A program made the position numbers and the translations under genes. Below are positions 33,110 to 43,238 of a stretch of DNA of 64,000 bases, piece after piece. The notes beneath the pieces were generated by a model, which was not told where the DNA came from, did not search any database, and saw nothing but the letters and a program-made list of their open reading frames with translations. Each line of letters begins with the position of its first letter. Positions within the stretch are counted from its first letter, which is position 1. The DNA comes from Pandoraea captiosa (lineage in GTDB: Bacteria > Pseudomonadota > Gammaproteobacteria > Burkholderiales > Burkholderiaceae): the NCBI RefSeq assembly GCF_902459775.1, contig NZ_CABPSQ010000006.1, positions 1 through 64,000 on the forward strand. Direction: 5' to 3'.

Positions 33110-36100
33110 ACCAGGTGTACTTGACGCCCCCGCGCACCGCGAGTTGCCGATAGTCCTGCTGTCCCCACGATCCCGACACGTTCGCCCAGCCGGTCCAGCG
33201 CTTGCCGAGCAAGGCGTTGATCCCCAGCTTCGCCTCGAACCGATCGCGCGGGTACATCGTGCCCAGCGGAAGTGAGTTGAACGAGACCGAACTGTCGGTC
33301 GTCGTGCGCCACCAGTTGAACGTGAAATACGGCTGAAACCGGCGCCCATCGTCACGCACCCAGGTGCGGTGCGTGCGAATGCCGAGTCTCGTCACGAGGC
33401 CTGACGAGTTGGCACCGCCGACTCGCGTGCCGTTGGGCTCAGTGAAATCGTTCTCGTGATAATCGATGTAGATGATCTGCGCCTGGGGCTCCACGACCCA
33501 GTCGTCGCGCAGCGGAATCGCATAGCCCGCTTCGCCCGACACCGCGACGCCACCCGCGTGATAGCGCGCAGCATCGAGCGTGTCGCCGTCGACACGATTG
33601 TTGAACCACCCGATTTGCGCCCAGGTGTCGACGTACGCGCCAAGCTTGTGTTCGTCGTTCTGATACCACGTGGCGTAGGCGCCGAGACTCCAACCCTCCA
33701 CCTTGCCCTGCGCGTGCGCCGGGTTCCCCTGCGCCGTGGCGTTGCTGTTGGCCGTGCCGTAACTGAGCATGCCGCCAACGTGAATCCGGTCGGTCTCGCT
33801 CAGCATCGACCAGTCGGCGAATTCGAGACCGCCATGGAGCAGGAATGCGTTGGTGCGCACATTGAATAACCCGTTCGCGCTCTGCGAGCGCTCCCACCGC
33901 CCGACCATGCGCAGCCAGCCGGATTTCGGTTTGTCGGACGCTTCGTCGTCCGTGCGCGTCATGTTGAAACCCTGCTCGTTGACGTACTGCGGTTCGCCGA
34001 GCCGGTCGTGCAGGCTGTGCACGAACATCTGCCCCGCGAGCCGCTGATTTGCCAGATACGCCGCGATTTCCGGCCGGTAGAGCGGCGCGGGATCCGGTTC
34101 GCGGTCCGAACGCAGGTACCAGACGTTGGTGCCCGAGCCGTCTTCGGCACCACGGAACAGACGATATTCGTACGGGCCCGCCACGACGCGACGGTCCAGC
34201 GTAAATGCGCCGCTATCGCTTGCCGATGGCGCCGTGCTCAGAATGTCGACCAGGGCGATGCCGTTTCCCGTCGTCAGTGCGCCATCGCCACCCACGTTGT
34301 TCACGCGTATTCGTGTCGCACCACCGCTGCCCGTGGACGCGGCATCGACGACCAGCATGTCCGAATGGCTGTTCGCGCCGCCTTCGTTGAGCACGCTGTT
34401 GAGCATCAGGCGACCGCCATTGGAGATGTATTGCCCGCCGCCGTAAGTGCCGGCGGTCCGGGCGCCGGAGATCACGAGCACGTTGCCGGCCACGCTGTTG
34501 CCGCCACCGCTCACGTCGACGATGCCGCTGTTAGTGAAGCTGCTCACGCCCAGCAATTGCCCCTGAACGGGGCCGCCCGCTGCGGGCATATTGACCTGCT
34601 GGCCGAGCGGCAGATACGCCCCGGTCGCGTCGAATGTGGTGACGCCGCTCGCCGGTTGTGCCGCGAGCGACAGGACACCGTTGTTGACGATGGCGTTGCC
34701 CGCGCCTGCCCCGAAGTCGTTGGTCGCCACGCGCCAGGTGTCTCTGAGGCCGCCGCCGGTGGTGTCGGCATAGTTGCGAAGCACCCACGTGCCGGTGTTG
34801 TTGAGCGTCGTCGTTGCCCCGGTGGCCGTGACCAACCCCGTTATCTGTCCGCTGTTCTCGACCGACAGGCGTGTGCCCGCAGCACTGGCGTCGCCACGAA
34901 TGGCAACGTCGCTCAACGCCTCGATGCTCCCTGCGTTGGCGACCGATTGGGCGGCCCCGCTGACCTGAATCCCGGCGCTCGTTCCCCAACCGGCCGAGAT
35001 GGCGCCCGCGTTATTGACGCTCACGCTGCCGGTCGTCGTTTGCGCATCGATGCCGGAAGAACCCGTGCCAACGGTGGAAATGGCGCCAGAGTTGCTCACG
35101 GACACCGTGCCGCCGCCCGAGGAATTCGCCCAGATGCCCTGTGCGTCGGATGCCCCTGACGTCTGAATCGGACCCTCGTTGACGATGTACTGTCCGCCCG
35201 TGCCCGTCGTGGTTCGAATGCCCTGTTGCCGATCGCCACGTGCGCGCAGCGTTCCCGTGCTGGTGACGAAAACGTCGCCAAATCCCTGACCGCCGAGATA
35301 GGCATTGCTTCCCAGAATCGCCGCACCGCGTCCATTGACGTCGATCAGTGGGCCTGTGTTCTGAATCACGACGTCCGCCCCTTGGCTCAGCCCCTGGATA
35401 CCGAACGATCCGGTGCCGGTGCCATCTCCGCCCCCGGCATCCGAATGCGTGATGATCGTGCCCTGAGAACGAATGGTGACGGTGCCGTCCACGGCGCCGG
35501 TCGTCGCATAGATGCCATTGGCGTTCGAGTTGAAGGTCTCGATGCGCGCGCCGGTGTAGGTGATGTCGACGTTGCCCGCCGTCGCGGCGTCGATCCGGAT
35601 GCCGCCGGCGCCATTCCCGTGTGCTTCGATGGAGCCGCCGTAGTTCACGCTCGTGTGCCCGCTTCCCGCGCTCACGATGATCCCGTAGCCGCGCCCCGCC
35701 GTGGGACTGCCTCGCACGAGAATGTCGCCATTGCCGGTCACCGAGACCTCGCCGGTGCCCTGCGAGAGCACATAGATGGCGCGGGAGCCCGTGTCGTCGG
35801 CGGTCGTGCCCACGGAAATCGCCCCGCGATTGTCGATCGAGACGGCCCCGTTGCCCGTCGTGCCGTTCGTGACATAGATGCCGTGCCCGCCGCCGCCGGA
35901 CGTATCGATGTTTCCCGAGTTGACGATCGTCACACTCCCGCCGGGCGATACGCCGCGAATGCCGAACCCGTTCACACCATTCGTCGTCAGCGAACCGCTG
36001 TTTTGTATCGTGACGTCGCCGCTTGTCGTCTCGGCGAACAGGCCGAATGCATTTCGCCCGATCGCCTGAACACGCGCGGCATTGTTGATCTGCGAACTTC

Positions 36101-36866
36101 CGTTGACCGACCGGGTGTGAACGCCTGCATGGTTACCCTGCGAAGACGTGTCGGTGTTGTCGACCACGAACGTCACGCCGTTACCCACCTCTGCCAGGGC
36201 GTTGCCGCTGCCCGTCGCCTTGATCCAGACGCCGTTGCCACCGGCAACCGCGATGTTGCCGGTACCACTGTGTGTGACCTGCGCGTTGCCACCGCCGCTG
36301 GCGTTGATGTCGATGCCGTCATGTTCGTTGCCAAGCACGCGGTTATCTATCGTCAGCGTCGTGCCCTGTGTAACGACAACGGAAGATGAACCGGCCGTTG
36401 CATTGGCAATGGCAACGGCATCCAGTGCGGCGCCGGCGGCCGTGACGGAATTGACGCCACCGTCGATGACAATGCGTGCGTCTGACGCCGGCGCCGTCCC
36501 GCCGGGATTCGTGATTTGCGTGTAAATGCCGTTTAACGCCGAGGGTGGCGACGTCGATATCGCCGTTCCGGTGACGCTCAACGTTGCATTGGCGCCAACG
36601 CCCGTGGCGCGCAAGACATGCCCGGCCGTGGTCGAGAAGGAGGTATTGGCTGTCGTGGACAGACTCGAAGCCACGCCGGTCGCAGGCTGACAGAAATAGC
36701 CGGAAGTATATTGCCCCGCGGGAATCACGCCGCACAACGCAGTCTGCGCATGTCCGTCAGGACTGGCGACCAGCAGCGCAGCCGCATTGGTAATGGCAAG
36801 CGCAGAGATAGGACTACGAAGCAAGACGTTCGGTACTGCCCGGTGCACCACACGACAGAATCGCAT
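33108..36866 (-). CDS. Type V autotransporter, beta-helix passenger
   Basis: A 1252-residue surface protein. A signal region (residues about 15-41, ending SPDGHAQ) is followed by a passenger of about 850 residues made of repeated strands such as VTIVNSGNIDTSGGGGHGI, the usual right-handed beta-helix pattern. Residues about 985-1252 form the autotransporter barrel, ending in the canonical aromatic residue (RGGVKYTW). It should export its passenger to the cell surface, with a likely role in adhesion or biofilm. A strong AAGGAGGGG site precedes the ATG. The upstream 280 bases are unusually AT-rich and should hold its promoter. Confidence 0.9.
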   Translation of the reverse strand: MRFCRVVHRAVPNVLLRSPISALAITNAAALLVASPDGHAQTALCGVIPAGQYTSGYFCQPATGVASSLSTTANTSFSTTAGHVLRATGVGANATLSVTGTAISTSPPSALNGIYTQITNPGGTAPASDARIVIDGGVNSVTAAGAALDAVAIANATAGSSSVVVTQGTTLTIDNRVLGNEHDGIDINASGGGNAQVTHSGTGNIAVAGGNGVWIKATGSGNALAEVGNGVTFVVDNTDTSSQGNHAGVHTRSVNGSSQINNAARVQAIGRNAFGLFAETTSGDVTIQNSGSLTTNGVNGFGIRGVSPGGSVTIVNSGNIDTSGGGGHGIYVTNGTTGNGAVSIDNRGAISVGTTADDTGSRAIYVLSQGTGEVSVTGNGDILVRGSPTAGRGYGIIVSAGSGHTSVNYGGSIEAHGNGAGGIRIDAATAGNVDITYTGARIETFNSNANGIYATTGAVDGTVTIRSQGTIITHSDAGGGDGTGTGSFGIQGLSQGADVVIQNTGPLIDVNGRGAAILGSNAYLGGQGFGDVFVTSTGTLRARGDRQQGIRTTTGTGGQYIVNEGPIQTSGASDAQGIWANSSGGGTVSVSNSGAISTVGTGSSGIDAQTTTGSVSVNNAGAISAGWGTSAGIQVSGAAQSVANAGSIEALSDVAIRGDASAAGTRLSVENSGQITGLVTATGATTTLNNTGTWVLRNYADTTGGGLRDTWRVATNDFGAGAGNAIVNNGVLSLAAQPASGVTTFDATGAYLPLGQQVNMPAAGGPVQGQLLGVSSFTNSGIVDVSGGGNSVAGNVLVISGARTAGTYGGGQYISNGGRLMLNSVLNEGGANSHSDMLVVDAASTGSGGATRIRVNNVGGDGALTTGNGIALVDILSTAPSASDSGAFTLDRRVVAGPYEYRLFRGAEDGSGTNVWYLRSDREPDPAPLYRPEIAAYLANQRLAGQMFVHSLHDRLGEPQYVNEQGFNMTRTDDEASDKPKSGWLRMVGRWERSQSANGLFNVRTNAFLLHGGLEFADWSMLSETDRIHVGGMLSYGTANSNATAQGNPAHAQGKVEGWSLGAYATWYQNDEHKLGAYVDTWAQIGWFNNRVDGDTLDAARYHAGGVAVSGEAGYAIPLRDDWVVEPQAQIIYIDYHENDFTEPNGTRVGGANSSGLVTRLGIRTHRTWVRDDGRRFQPYFTFNWWRTTTDSSVSFNSLPLGTMYPRDRFEAKLGINALLGKRWTGWANVSGSWGQQDYRQLAVRGGVKYTW

Positions 36867-37153
36867 TCGCCCCTCCTTTACCGGCTCACCGAAGCGCGAG
36901 CGAGCCGCAAGTTTTCAGGGCGATTATTAATCCAACGTCAAGCAATAAACAACCATTTACGGAACCATAAAATCACGTAGTAATTTCAATGTTTTTTATA
37001 GTTAATCTTTAAAAACATTTAACTAAAAACATTAAAAAGATAGTGATGATTCCTTTGAAGGAAGCTGCGCGCATTGTCGCTGCGACAGCCTCCTCGTTCA
37101 TTTCGCACACGCATCTCGCGAAACATCCCGGAAACACGGGATTCTAACGACGA
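36867..37153. other. AT-rich region upstream of the autotransporter gene
   Basis: About 290 bases with a marked AT-rich core (about 36925-37045) in an otherwise GC-rich window. It is the promoter region of the leftward autotransporter gene and the end of the hpnN transcript. I see no clean -35/-10 pair or intrinsic terminator. The composition fits a site silenced by H-NS-like proteins, which is inference. Confidence 0.55.
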
Positions 37154-39805
37154 TCAGCGTTGTGTCGGCGGCACCGCGCCCGTCTGCCCCGTCTGGTCCT
37201 TCGGCTTGCCCATGAGTACCGGCTGGAAGAAGACCGCCCCGATGAGCGTGCAGACAAGCGACAGCGCCAACAGCTTGCCCATGCTCGACGTGCCCGGGTG
37301 ATGCGACAGCCACAGGCTGCCGAACGCAATGCCGGTGGTCGCCGCCGACAGTACGATCGCCTGCGTCAGACCGGAAGCCAGCAATCGGTACTGACCGTGA
37401 CGCCATGCAATCACATAATAGATCTTGAACGCCACGCCCACGCCCAGCAGCAGCGGCAACGCGATGATGTTCGCGAAGTTCAGCGGCAATCCGATCAGCA
37501 CCGTGACCTCCAGCGTGACGGCCGCGGAGACCAGCAGCGGCACGAGGGTGCGCAGCACGTCCCCGAAATTGCGCAGCGCCAGCCACAGCAGCAGCGTGAT
37601 CGACAGCAACGCCCATATCCCCGCCTCGATGAACGCGCGGATGATGGTGTCCGCCGAGCGCAGAATCGAGATCGGGCCACCGACCGCGTCCGGCGTCGTG
37701 CGCAGCACGGCCTGCGTGAACTTGCGCAGCATCACGTCGTCGCTCGGATCGGCGCCCTTGGGCACGCGCGGAGAGATGTTCACGAGTGCGCGCCCATCGG
37801 CGGCGACCCATTGCGACGCGATGTCCTTCGGCAACGACTCGCGCGTCACCCGTTGGGGTTGCAGTGCGTCGCGCAACTGACCCAGCGCCAGCTTCAGCGG
37901 TTCGGCAATCGCGCGCTCGGCGCGGTCGCGCGTGGCCGAATCTGCCGCCGCGAGTTTGCGCAGCGCAGCCGCCAGACGTTGCGCTGACTTCGCGCCCTCG
38001 CCGGGGTAATCGAGCGCAGCATCCTCCAACTGGCCCGCCGCCGTTTTCAGCGCGGAGACACGCGTGGCGTCCGGCACGGGCGCCAGCGGCGTCTGCGTGA
38101 GCACCGGCAGCAACGACTTCGCTGAAGCGGCAATCATCGCGATCTTGGCCGGCTGGTCAGACGGCAGGAAGGTCGTGAGCGTGACGACACGGCCGATTTC
38201 CGGCACGGCGCGCAGCTTCGCGGCTTCGGCGTCCGCCGCCGCCAGATCCGGGGTGAGCAACTGCACGTCGTTGACGCCGGCCTCAGGCGAGTTCGACAAA
38301 TCGATGAGCGTTGCCATCGATTCGGTGTGCGGATCTTTCAGATGCAGCGGATTGAAATCGAAATGCAGATGCGCGAGAAGCGGCAGCCCGGCAATCACCA
38401 ACGCCAACGTGCCGTAGAGCAACGGCTTGCGATGCTTCTCGGTGAAGTCGTCCACCGGGCCGAGGCTGCGGAATCCGGGCGGACTCGCTTCGCCCTTGGG
38501 CTTGAATACGCTGATGAGCGCGGGCAGCAACGTGATCGCCGACGGAAACGCCACGCACAAAATCCCCACACCGGCGATCAGCCCCAGCTCGGATACGCCG
38601 CGATAGTCCGTCGGCAGGAAAGAGAAGAAACTTGCTGCGGTGGCCGCCGCGGCCAGCGACAGCGGCATCGCAATCGCCTTGCCCGCGCCCGCCAGCGCAC
38701 CGCGCAGCACTTCGTCGGTCGACGCCCCGCTCTCATGTTCCAGGCGATGACGCTCCTCGCGATAGCGCACGCCGAACTGAATCCCGAAGTCCACGCCAAT
38801 GCCCACGAACAGCACGGCGAACGCCACGGAAATCATGTTGAGCGCGCCCACCATCATGAGTCCGAGCGCGAAGGTGACGGCCAGGCCCGCGAGCAGGGTG
38901 ATGAACACCGCGAGAATCATCTTGCCCGAGCGCACCGCCAGCCACAGCACCACGAGCACGGCCAGCAGGGTAATGACGGCGTTCGGCCCGGCGTCCTCAC
39001 GCACCGACGCGAATTCCTCGTCCGACAGCGGGCGCGGCCCGGTGAGGCGCACCGTTGCGCCGTAACGCTCGGCAAGCTTCAGGTCGGCGACGGCGTCGCG
39101 AATGCGCGTGGCGGCATTGGCGCCCGCCTCCAGTGCGGCGTAATCGAGCACCGGCTGCACCTGCACGTAGCTGCGCGCGACGGTGTCGGGGGCAACCAGC
39201 GCGCGCCACGACATGCCCGCCGGACGGTTCGCGAGCACCGCTTCCGATGCATCCGCCGCATTGTCGAGCAGTCGCGTCATGTCGGAGAGCTTCACCTGAC
39301 CGGTGAGCAGCGGCGTCTGCAACGTCACCGACAGCAGGCTCGACAACCCCGCGAGGCTCGGGTCCTGTGCTAGACGGTTGAGCAGCGGCTTCGCGTCTTC
39401 GAGCTTGCCGGTGAGCGACTTCACCTCGTCGGTCGAGGCGAACAGCAAGGCGTTATGCGCGAAGAAATCGCCCGCACCGGGACGGCTGACGTTACGGAAA
39501 ACGTCCGTCTCCGTCTCCAGCTTGCTTGCCAGCTCTGCCGCGGCCTTGTCGGCGAACTCCGCGGAGGGCGCCTGCACGACGGCCAGCGTCAGGTCGGTCT
39601 TCTGCGGGAAGGCTCGGTCGATCTCGCGACCGCGCTCGGCCGCCGGGGTATTCAGATCGATCAGGCTCGAGATGTCTGTGTTGATCGCGAAGTGCTTTGC
39701 GACGTACACGCAGCTGGCCATCACGAGCAGCAGCGAAGCGAAGATGACCGGGTACGCGTGCTTCGCCGAGAAACGGACGATGCGCACGACGAGCGAAGTC
39801 AGCAT
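37154..39805 (-). CDS. hpnN: Hopanoid transporter HpnN (RND/MMPL superfamily)
   Basis: An 883-residue inner-membrane RND-type protein with two repeats of a large periplasmic loop plus a helix bundle. The N-terminal helix is [20 protein letters not shown], the second bundle starts [20 protein letters not shown], and [15 protein letters not shown] is a family signature. HpnN moves hopanoids toward the outer membrane, working with HpnM. The start at 39805 is taken because it places the first helix at the N-terminus; the frame stays open to 39880. It is divergent from hpnM with about 300 bases between. Confidence 0.9.
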   Translation of the reverse strand: MLTSLVVRIVRFSAKHAYPVIFASLLLVMASCVYVAKHFAINTDISSLIDLNTPAAERGREIDRAFPQKTDLTLAVVQAPSAEFADKAAAELASKLETETDVFRNVSRPGAGDFFAHNALLFASTDEVKSLTGKLEDAKPLLNRLAQDPSLAGLSSLLSVTLQTPLLTGQVKLSDMTRLLDNAADASEAVLANRPAGMSWRALVAPDTVARSYVQVQPVLDYAALEAGANAATRIRDAVADLKLAERYGATVRLTGPRPLSDEEFASVREDAGPNAVITLLAVLVVLWLAVRSGKMILAVFITLLAGLAVTFALGLMMVGALNMISVAFAVLFVGIGVDFGIQFGVRYREERHRLEHESGASTDEVLRGALAGAGKAIAMPLSLAAAATAASFFSFLPTDYRGVSELGLIAGVGILCVAFPSAITLLPALISVFKPKGEASPPGFRSLGPVDDFTEKHRKPLLYGTLALVIAGLPLLAHLHFDFNPLHLKDPHTESMATLIDLSNSPEAGVNDVQLLTPDLAAADAEAAKLRAVPEIGRVVTLTTFLPSDQPAKIAMIAASAKSLLPVLTQTPLAPVPDATRVSALKTAAGQLEDAALDYPGEGAKSAQRLAAALRKLAAADSATRDRAERAIAEPLKLALGQLRDALQPQRVTRESLPKDIASQWVAADGRALVNISPRVPKGADPSDDVMLRKFTQAVLRTTPDAVGGPISILRSADTIIRAFIEAGIWALLSITLLLWLALRNFGDVLRTLVPLLVSAAVTLEVTVLIGLPLNFANIIALPLLLGVGVAFKIYYVIAWRHGQYRLLASGLTQAIVLSAATTGIAFGSLWLSHHPGTSSMGKLLALSLVCTLIGAVFFQPVLMGKPKDQTGQTGAVPPTQR

Positions 39806-39925
39806 GGAGCGATTCCGGAAGAAAGTGGAAGTCTCACCGTCGAATCCGACGCATTTCCTGTCGATCGGGCCATACGGCACGAAAGCGCTGGCGAAAGTGG
39901 TAACGAAAGGTTAAACAATCGCACA

Positions 39926-39947
39926 AATCAGGAACCAATCAGGAACC
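39926..39947. repeat. 11-bp direct tandem repeat in the hpnN-hpnM gap
   Basis: Two exact adjacent copies of AATCAGGAACC plus a partial third, within the divergent promoter region of hpnN and hpnM. Confidence 0.8.
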
Positions 39948-40102
39948 AATCGGGGCCGATGGCCGTCGATCAGCGCAAGGAAAGCGACAAAGGCGATGAA
40001 ATCGTGAATTTACAAAATCGCAGCAGTATACAGGGGCCGGGTGGGCGTGACGTGCACTACACTACGGCCTGCTCCGAGTTCAATTGAATAAGACAATCTG
40101 GC

Positions 40103-40744
40103 ATGAATAAATTTCTGGTGACGGTTGCCGCCGTCGCACTGAGCGGCATCGGCGGCGCATCGAGCGCCTGGGCACAGGCGAGCGCCAACCCGAACGACAT
40201 GGTGAAGACGGCCGTCGAGACGGTCGTCAAGGGCGTGAAGGCGGACCCTGCCGCCAAGACGGGCGACGTGAACGCCACCGCACGCGTGGTCGCGCGCGAC
40301 TTTCTGCCGTATGCCGACTTCCTGCGCACCACGCGCTATGCCGTCGGCCCGAAGGTGTTCGACGCCGCCACGCCCGAGCAGCAGAAAAAGGTCTTCGACG
40401 AATTCCAGCAACTCCTCGTGAACACGTTCGCGTTGCAGCTCTCCCAGGTGCGGGGCAACGACATCTCGTTCAAGTTCGACCCGGCCAAGCTCACGGCCAA
40501 CAGTACCGACGTCGTGGTCGGCGCCACGGTCAGCGGTCCGGGCGACAACCTCTCGGTCGCGTACCGTCTGGCCAAGACCGACAAGGGCTGGAAGATCTAC
40601 GACATCAACATGATGGGCGAGAACGTGGCCAACGCGTGGCTGATCCAGTTGTACCAGCCCCAGTTCAAGGCGCGCATCGCGCAGGGCGGCATCGACAGCC
40701 TGATAGCCTATCTGCATGAGAAGAACGAGCGTTTCGGCAAATAA
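40103..40744 (+). CDS. hpnM: Hopanoid-associated periplasmic protein HpnM (MlaC/Ttg2D family)
   Basis: A 213-residue periplasmic lipid-binding protein with a signal peptide (residues 1-25, ending SSAWA). The mature part matches the MlaC/toluene-tolerance fold: RDFLPYADFLRTTRYAVGPK, then FQQLLVNTFALQLSQV and GWKIYDINMMGENVANAW. In hopanoid loci this protein is HpnM and is thought to carry hopanoids between the HpnN pump and the outer membrane. It is the first gene of the plus-strand run that continues with ispH, but a 390-base gap suggests separate promoters. Confidence 0.88.
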   Translation: MNKFLVTVAAVALSGIGGASSAWAQASANPNDMVKTAVETVVKGVKADPAAKTGDVNATARVVARDFLPYADFLRTTRYAVGPKVFDAATPEQQKKVFDEFQQLLVNTFALQLSQVRGNDISFKFDPAKLTANSTDVVVGATVSGPGDNLSVAYRLAKTDKGWKIYDINMMGENVANAWLIQLYQPQFKARIAQGGIDSLIAYLHEKNERFGK

Positions 40745-41133
40745 AATCAACGACTTAGCATTTCAGATCCTGCGCCGCCGGGACACGCTCGGCGCGCGTT
40801 CGACGACTCGTTATCCCGATTGCCACGGATTCAGCGCAGATGGGCACCGGTTGGCTGCACGTTCAGTGATGATCCGGTGACGATTCGGCGAGGATTCATC
40901 AACATTTTCGCAACAGTTGCCGATGTCTCACCACAAGGGGTCATCAGCAATATTTGGCGGTGGCGGTTACAATCGCTGCTTGTCAAACGACCGGACGGCG
41001 GTCCCGCCGCGGGTGCACGCGATTTGCCATCGAAACTGGCCTCGCGCGCACCATGAAGCCACCCCATCGGGCTGTGGCGAGCATGGGGCCCGATAGATAC
41101 CGCCATCCCGGCCGACCTGAGCCGGAGAGCTGA
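40745..41133. other. Intergenic region between hpnM and ispH
   Basis: About 390 bases with no supported gene or terminator. A -10-like TACAAT at 40968-40973 could serve ispH, but no matching -35 was found. Confidence 0.5.
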
Positions 41134-42093
41134 ATGCAAGTCCTACTTGCCCAACCCCGCGGGTTTTGTGCGGGTGTCATACGTGCCATCGAGATCGTGG
41201 AACGCGCGCTGGAAAAATACGGCGCTCCGGTCTACGTTCGTCATGAAATCGTCCACAACAAACATGTGGTCGACTCGCTCAAGGCGAAGGGCGCACGCTT
41301 TATTGCCGAGTTGTCCGAAGCCCCGGCGGGCGCTGTGACCATTTTCAGCGCCCACGGTGTGGCTCGCGTGGTCGAGCAGGAAGCCGAGATTCGCGGCCTG
41401 AAGGTGCTCAACGCCACCTGCCCGCTCGTGACCAAGGTGCACATTCAGGGCAAGAACTATGTGTCCGCCGGGCGTGAAGTCATTCTGATCGGACACGCCG
41501 GGCACCCTGAAGTCGAGGGCACGATGGGGCAGATCGACGGCCCCGTGCATCTCGTGCAGACCGAAGACGACGTCGACGCCTTGCCGCTCGCCATCGACAC
41601 CCCGGTCTCCTACGTGACGCAGACGACGCTGTCGGTCGACGAGACTCGCGGTATCATTGCTGCGCTGCAACGTCGCTTTACCAATATCGTCGGCCCGAAT
41701 ACCAAAGACATCTGCTACGCCACGCAGAATCGCCAGACCGCCGTGCGCGAGCTGTGCGAGCGCGTGGACGTACTGCTCGTGGTCGGGGCGACGAACAGCT
41801 CGAACTCGAACCGCCTGCGCGAAATCGGCTCCGAAATGGGGCTGCCGAGCTACCTCGTGGCCGATGGCTCCGAGGTAAATCCGGAATGGGTGCGCGGCAA
41901 GGCCCGCATCGGCATCACCGCAGGGGCGTCCGCGCCCGAGCGCATGGTCGAAGACGTGATCGACGCGCTGCGGCGTATCGACACGGTCGAAGTGACTCTC
42001 ATGGACGGCATCGAGGAAACCATCCAGTTCCGCTTGCCGTCGGAATTGACCAAAGACGAGCCGGTCGCCGCACGCCACGCGGTCGCTGGCTAA
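41134..42093 (+). CDS. ispH: 4-hydroxy-3-methylbut-2-enyl diphosphate reductase
   Basis: A 319-residue [4Fe-4S] enzyme, last step of the MEP pathway, giving IPP and DMAPP. The three cluster cysteines are C12 (RGFCAG), C96 (NATCPL) and C194 (KDICYAT); FSAHGV and TNSSNS are also present. It is placed directly ahead of hpnH with 23 bases between and so supplies isoprene units beside the hopanoid genes. Many Burkholderiales carry two ispH genes; this would be the hopanoid-linked copy (context inference). Confidence 0.96.
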   Translation: MQVLLAQPRGFCAGVIRAIEIVERALEKYGAPVYVRHEIVHNKHVVDSLKAKGARFIAELSEAPAGAVTIFSAHGVARVVEQEAEIRGLKVLNATCPLVTKVHIQGKNYVSAGREVILIGHAGHPEVEGTMGQIDGPVHLVQTEDDVDALPLAIDTPVSYVTQTTLSVDETRGIIAALQRRFTNIVGPNTKDICYATQNRQTAVRELCERVDVLLVVGATNSSNSNRLREIGSEMGLPSYLVADGSEVNPEWVRGKARIGITAGASAPERMVEDVIDALRRIDTVEVTLMDGIEETIQFRLPSELTKDEPVAARHAVAG

Positions 42094-42116
42094 CGCTATA
42101 CGAACAGGAGCCGAAC

Positions 42117-43238
42117 TTGGCCATCCCCTTCCTGCAACAGGCGTATGTTGGCGCCTACCTGATGAAGCAACGCCTCAAGGGCGTCAAGCGTTACCCGCTG
42201 GTGCTGATGCTCGAACCGCTGTTTCGCTGCAATCTCGCCTGCTCGGGCTGCGGCAAGATCGACTATCCGGATCCCATCCTGAACCAGCGCGTCTCGCTCA
42301 AGGACTCGCTCGACGCGGTGGACGAATGCGGCGCACCGGTGGTCTCGATCGCCGGCGGCGAACCGCTGCTTCACAAGGAAATGCCGCAGATCGTTAAGGG
42401 CATCATCGAGCGCAAGAAGTTCGTCTATCTCTGCACGAACGCCCTGCTGCTGGAAAAGAAGATCGACGACTACGAGCCGAGCCCGTTCTTCGTGTGGTCG
42501 ATTCACCTCGACGGCGACCGTGAAATGCACGACGCCGCCGTGTCGCAGGAAGGTGTGTACGACCGCGCCGTGGCCGCCATCAAGCTGGCGAAGTCGCGCG
42601 GTTTCCGTGTGAACATCAACTGCACGCTGTTCAATAACGCCGATCCGGAGAAGGTCGCCAAGTTCTTCGACTCCACGAAGGACCTGGGCCTCGACGGCAT
42701 CACCGTCTCGCCGGGCTACGCCTACGAGCGCGCCCCGGACCAGCAGCACTTCCTGAACCGTTCGAAGACCAAGCAACTGTTCCGCGACATTCTCAAGCGC
42801 GGCAACGGCGGCAAGAACTGGACGTTCAGCCAGTCGAGCCTGTTCCTGGACTTCCTCGCCGGCAACCGTTCGTACCACTGCACGCCGTGGGGCAACCCGA
42901 CGCGTACGGTGTTCGGCTGGCAGCGTCCGTGCTACCTGCTGGGCGAAGGCTATGCCAAGACGTACACGGAACTGATGAACACGACCGACTGGGACAAGTA
43001 CGGTGTGGGCAACTACGAGAAATGTGCCGACTGCATGGTGCACAGCGGCTTCGAAGCCACGGCCGTGAACGAAACGATTTCGCACCCGCTGCGTGCACTG
43101 GGTGTGGCGATCAAGGGCGTGCGCACCGAAGGCAAGATGGCGGAAGACATCTCGTTCGCCAAACAGCGTCCGGCCGAGTTCGTGTTCTCGAAGCACGTCG
43201 AGATCAAGCTCGACGAGTTGCGCCGGGCCAAGGCGTAA
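42117..43238 (+). CDS. hpnH: Adenosylhopane synthase HpnH (radical SAM)
   Basis: A 373-residue radical SAM enzyme that joins the 5'-deoxyadenosyl group to hopene (diploptene), the first step of side-chain building. The cluster motif C38-x3-C42-x2-C45 (CNLACSGC) is intact, and SIAGGEPLLH is the SAM-binding GGE motif. The start is a TTG at 42117 exactly six bases after AGGAG; it yields the usual AIPFLQQ N-terminus. A much longer open frame upstream overlaps ispH and is rejected. The hpnA start follows its stop without a gap. Confidence 0.94.
   Translation: MAIPFLQQAYVGAYLMKQRLKGVKRYPLVLMLEPLFRCNLACSGCGKIDYPDPILNQRVSLKDSLDAVDECGAPVVSIAGGEPLLHKEMPQIVKGIIERKKFVYLCTNALLLEKKIDDYEPSPFFVWSIHLDGDREMHDAAVSQEGVYDRAVAAIKLAKSRGFRVNINCTLFNNADPEKVAKFFDSTKDLGLDGITVSPGYAYERAPDQQHFLNRSKTKQLFRDILKRGNGGKNWTFSQSSLFLDFLAGNRSYHCTPWGNPTRTVFGWQRPCYLLGEGYAKTYTELMNTTDWDKYGVGNYEKCADCMVHSGFEATAVNETISHPLRALGVAIKGVRTEGKMAEDISFAKQRPAEFVFSKHVEIKLDELRRAKA

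Noticed and set aside
34008-36389. Two long plus-strand open frames opposite the large autotransporter gene
   Set aside because: They mirror the repeated passenger sequence, have no ribosome-binding sites and give low-complexity proteins, while the minus-strand frame is a complete autotransporter.
40009-40032. Sigma-70 promoter for hpnM (TTTACA and TATACA)
   Set aside because: The spacer between the two boxes is only 12 bases, too short for a functional -35/-10 pair.
40820-41056. Small gene between hpnM and ispH
   Set aside because: A 78-codon frame with no ribosome-binding site and no recognisable fold.
41754-42116. Upstream extension of the hpnH frame into ispH
   Set aside because: The TTG at 42117 has an ideal AGGAG site and gives the conserved N-terminus, whereas the extension encodes Arg-rich sequence inside ispH.
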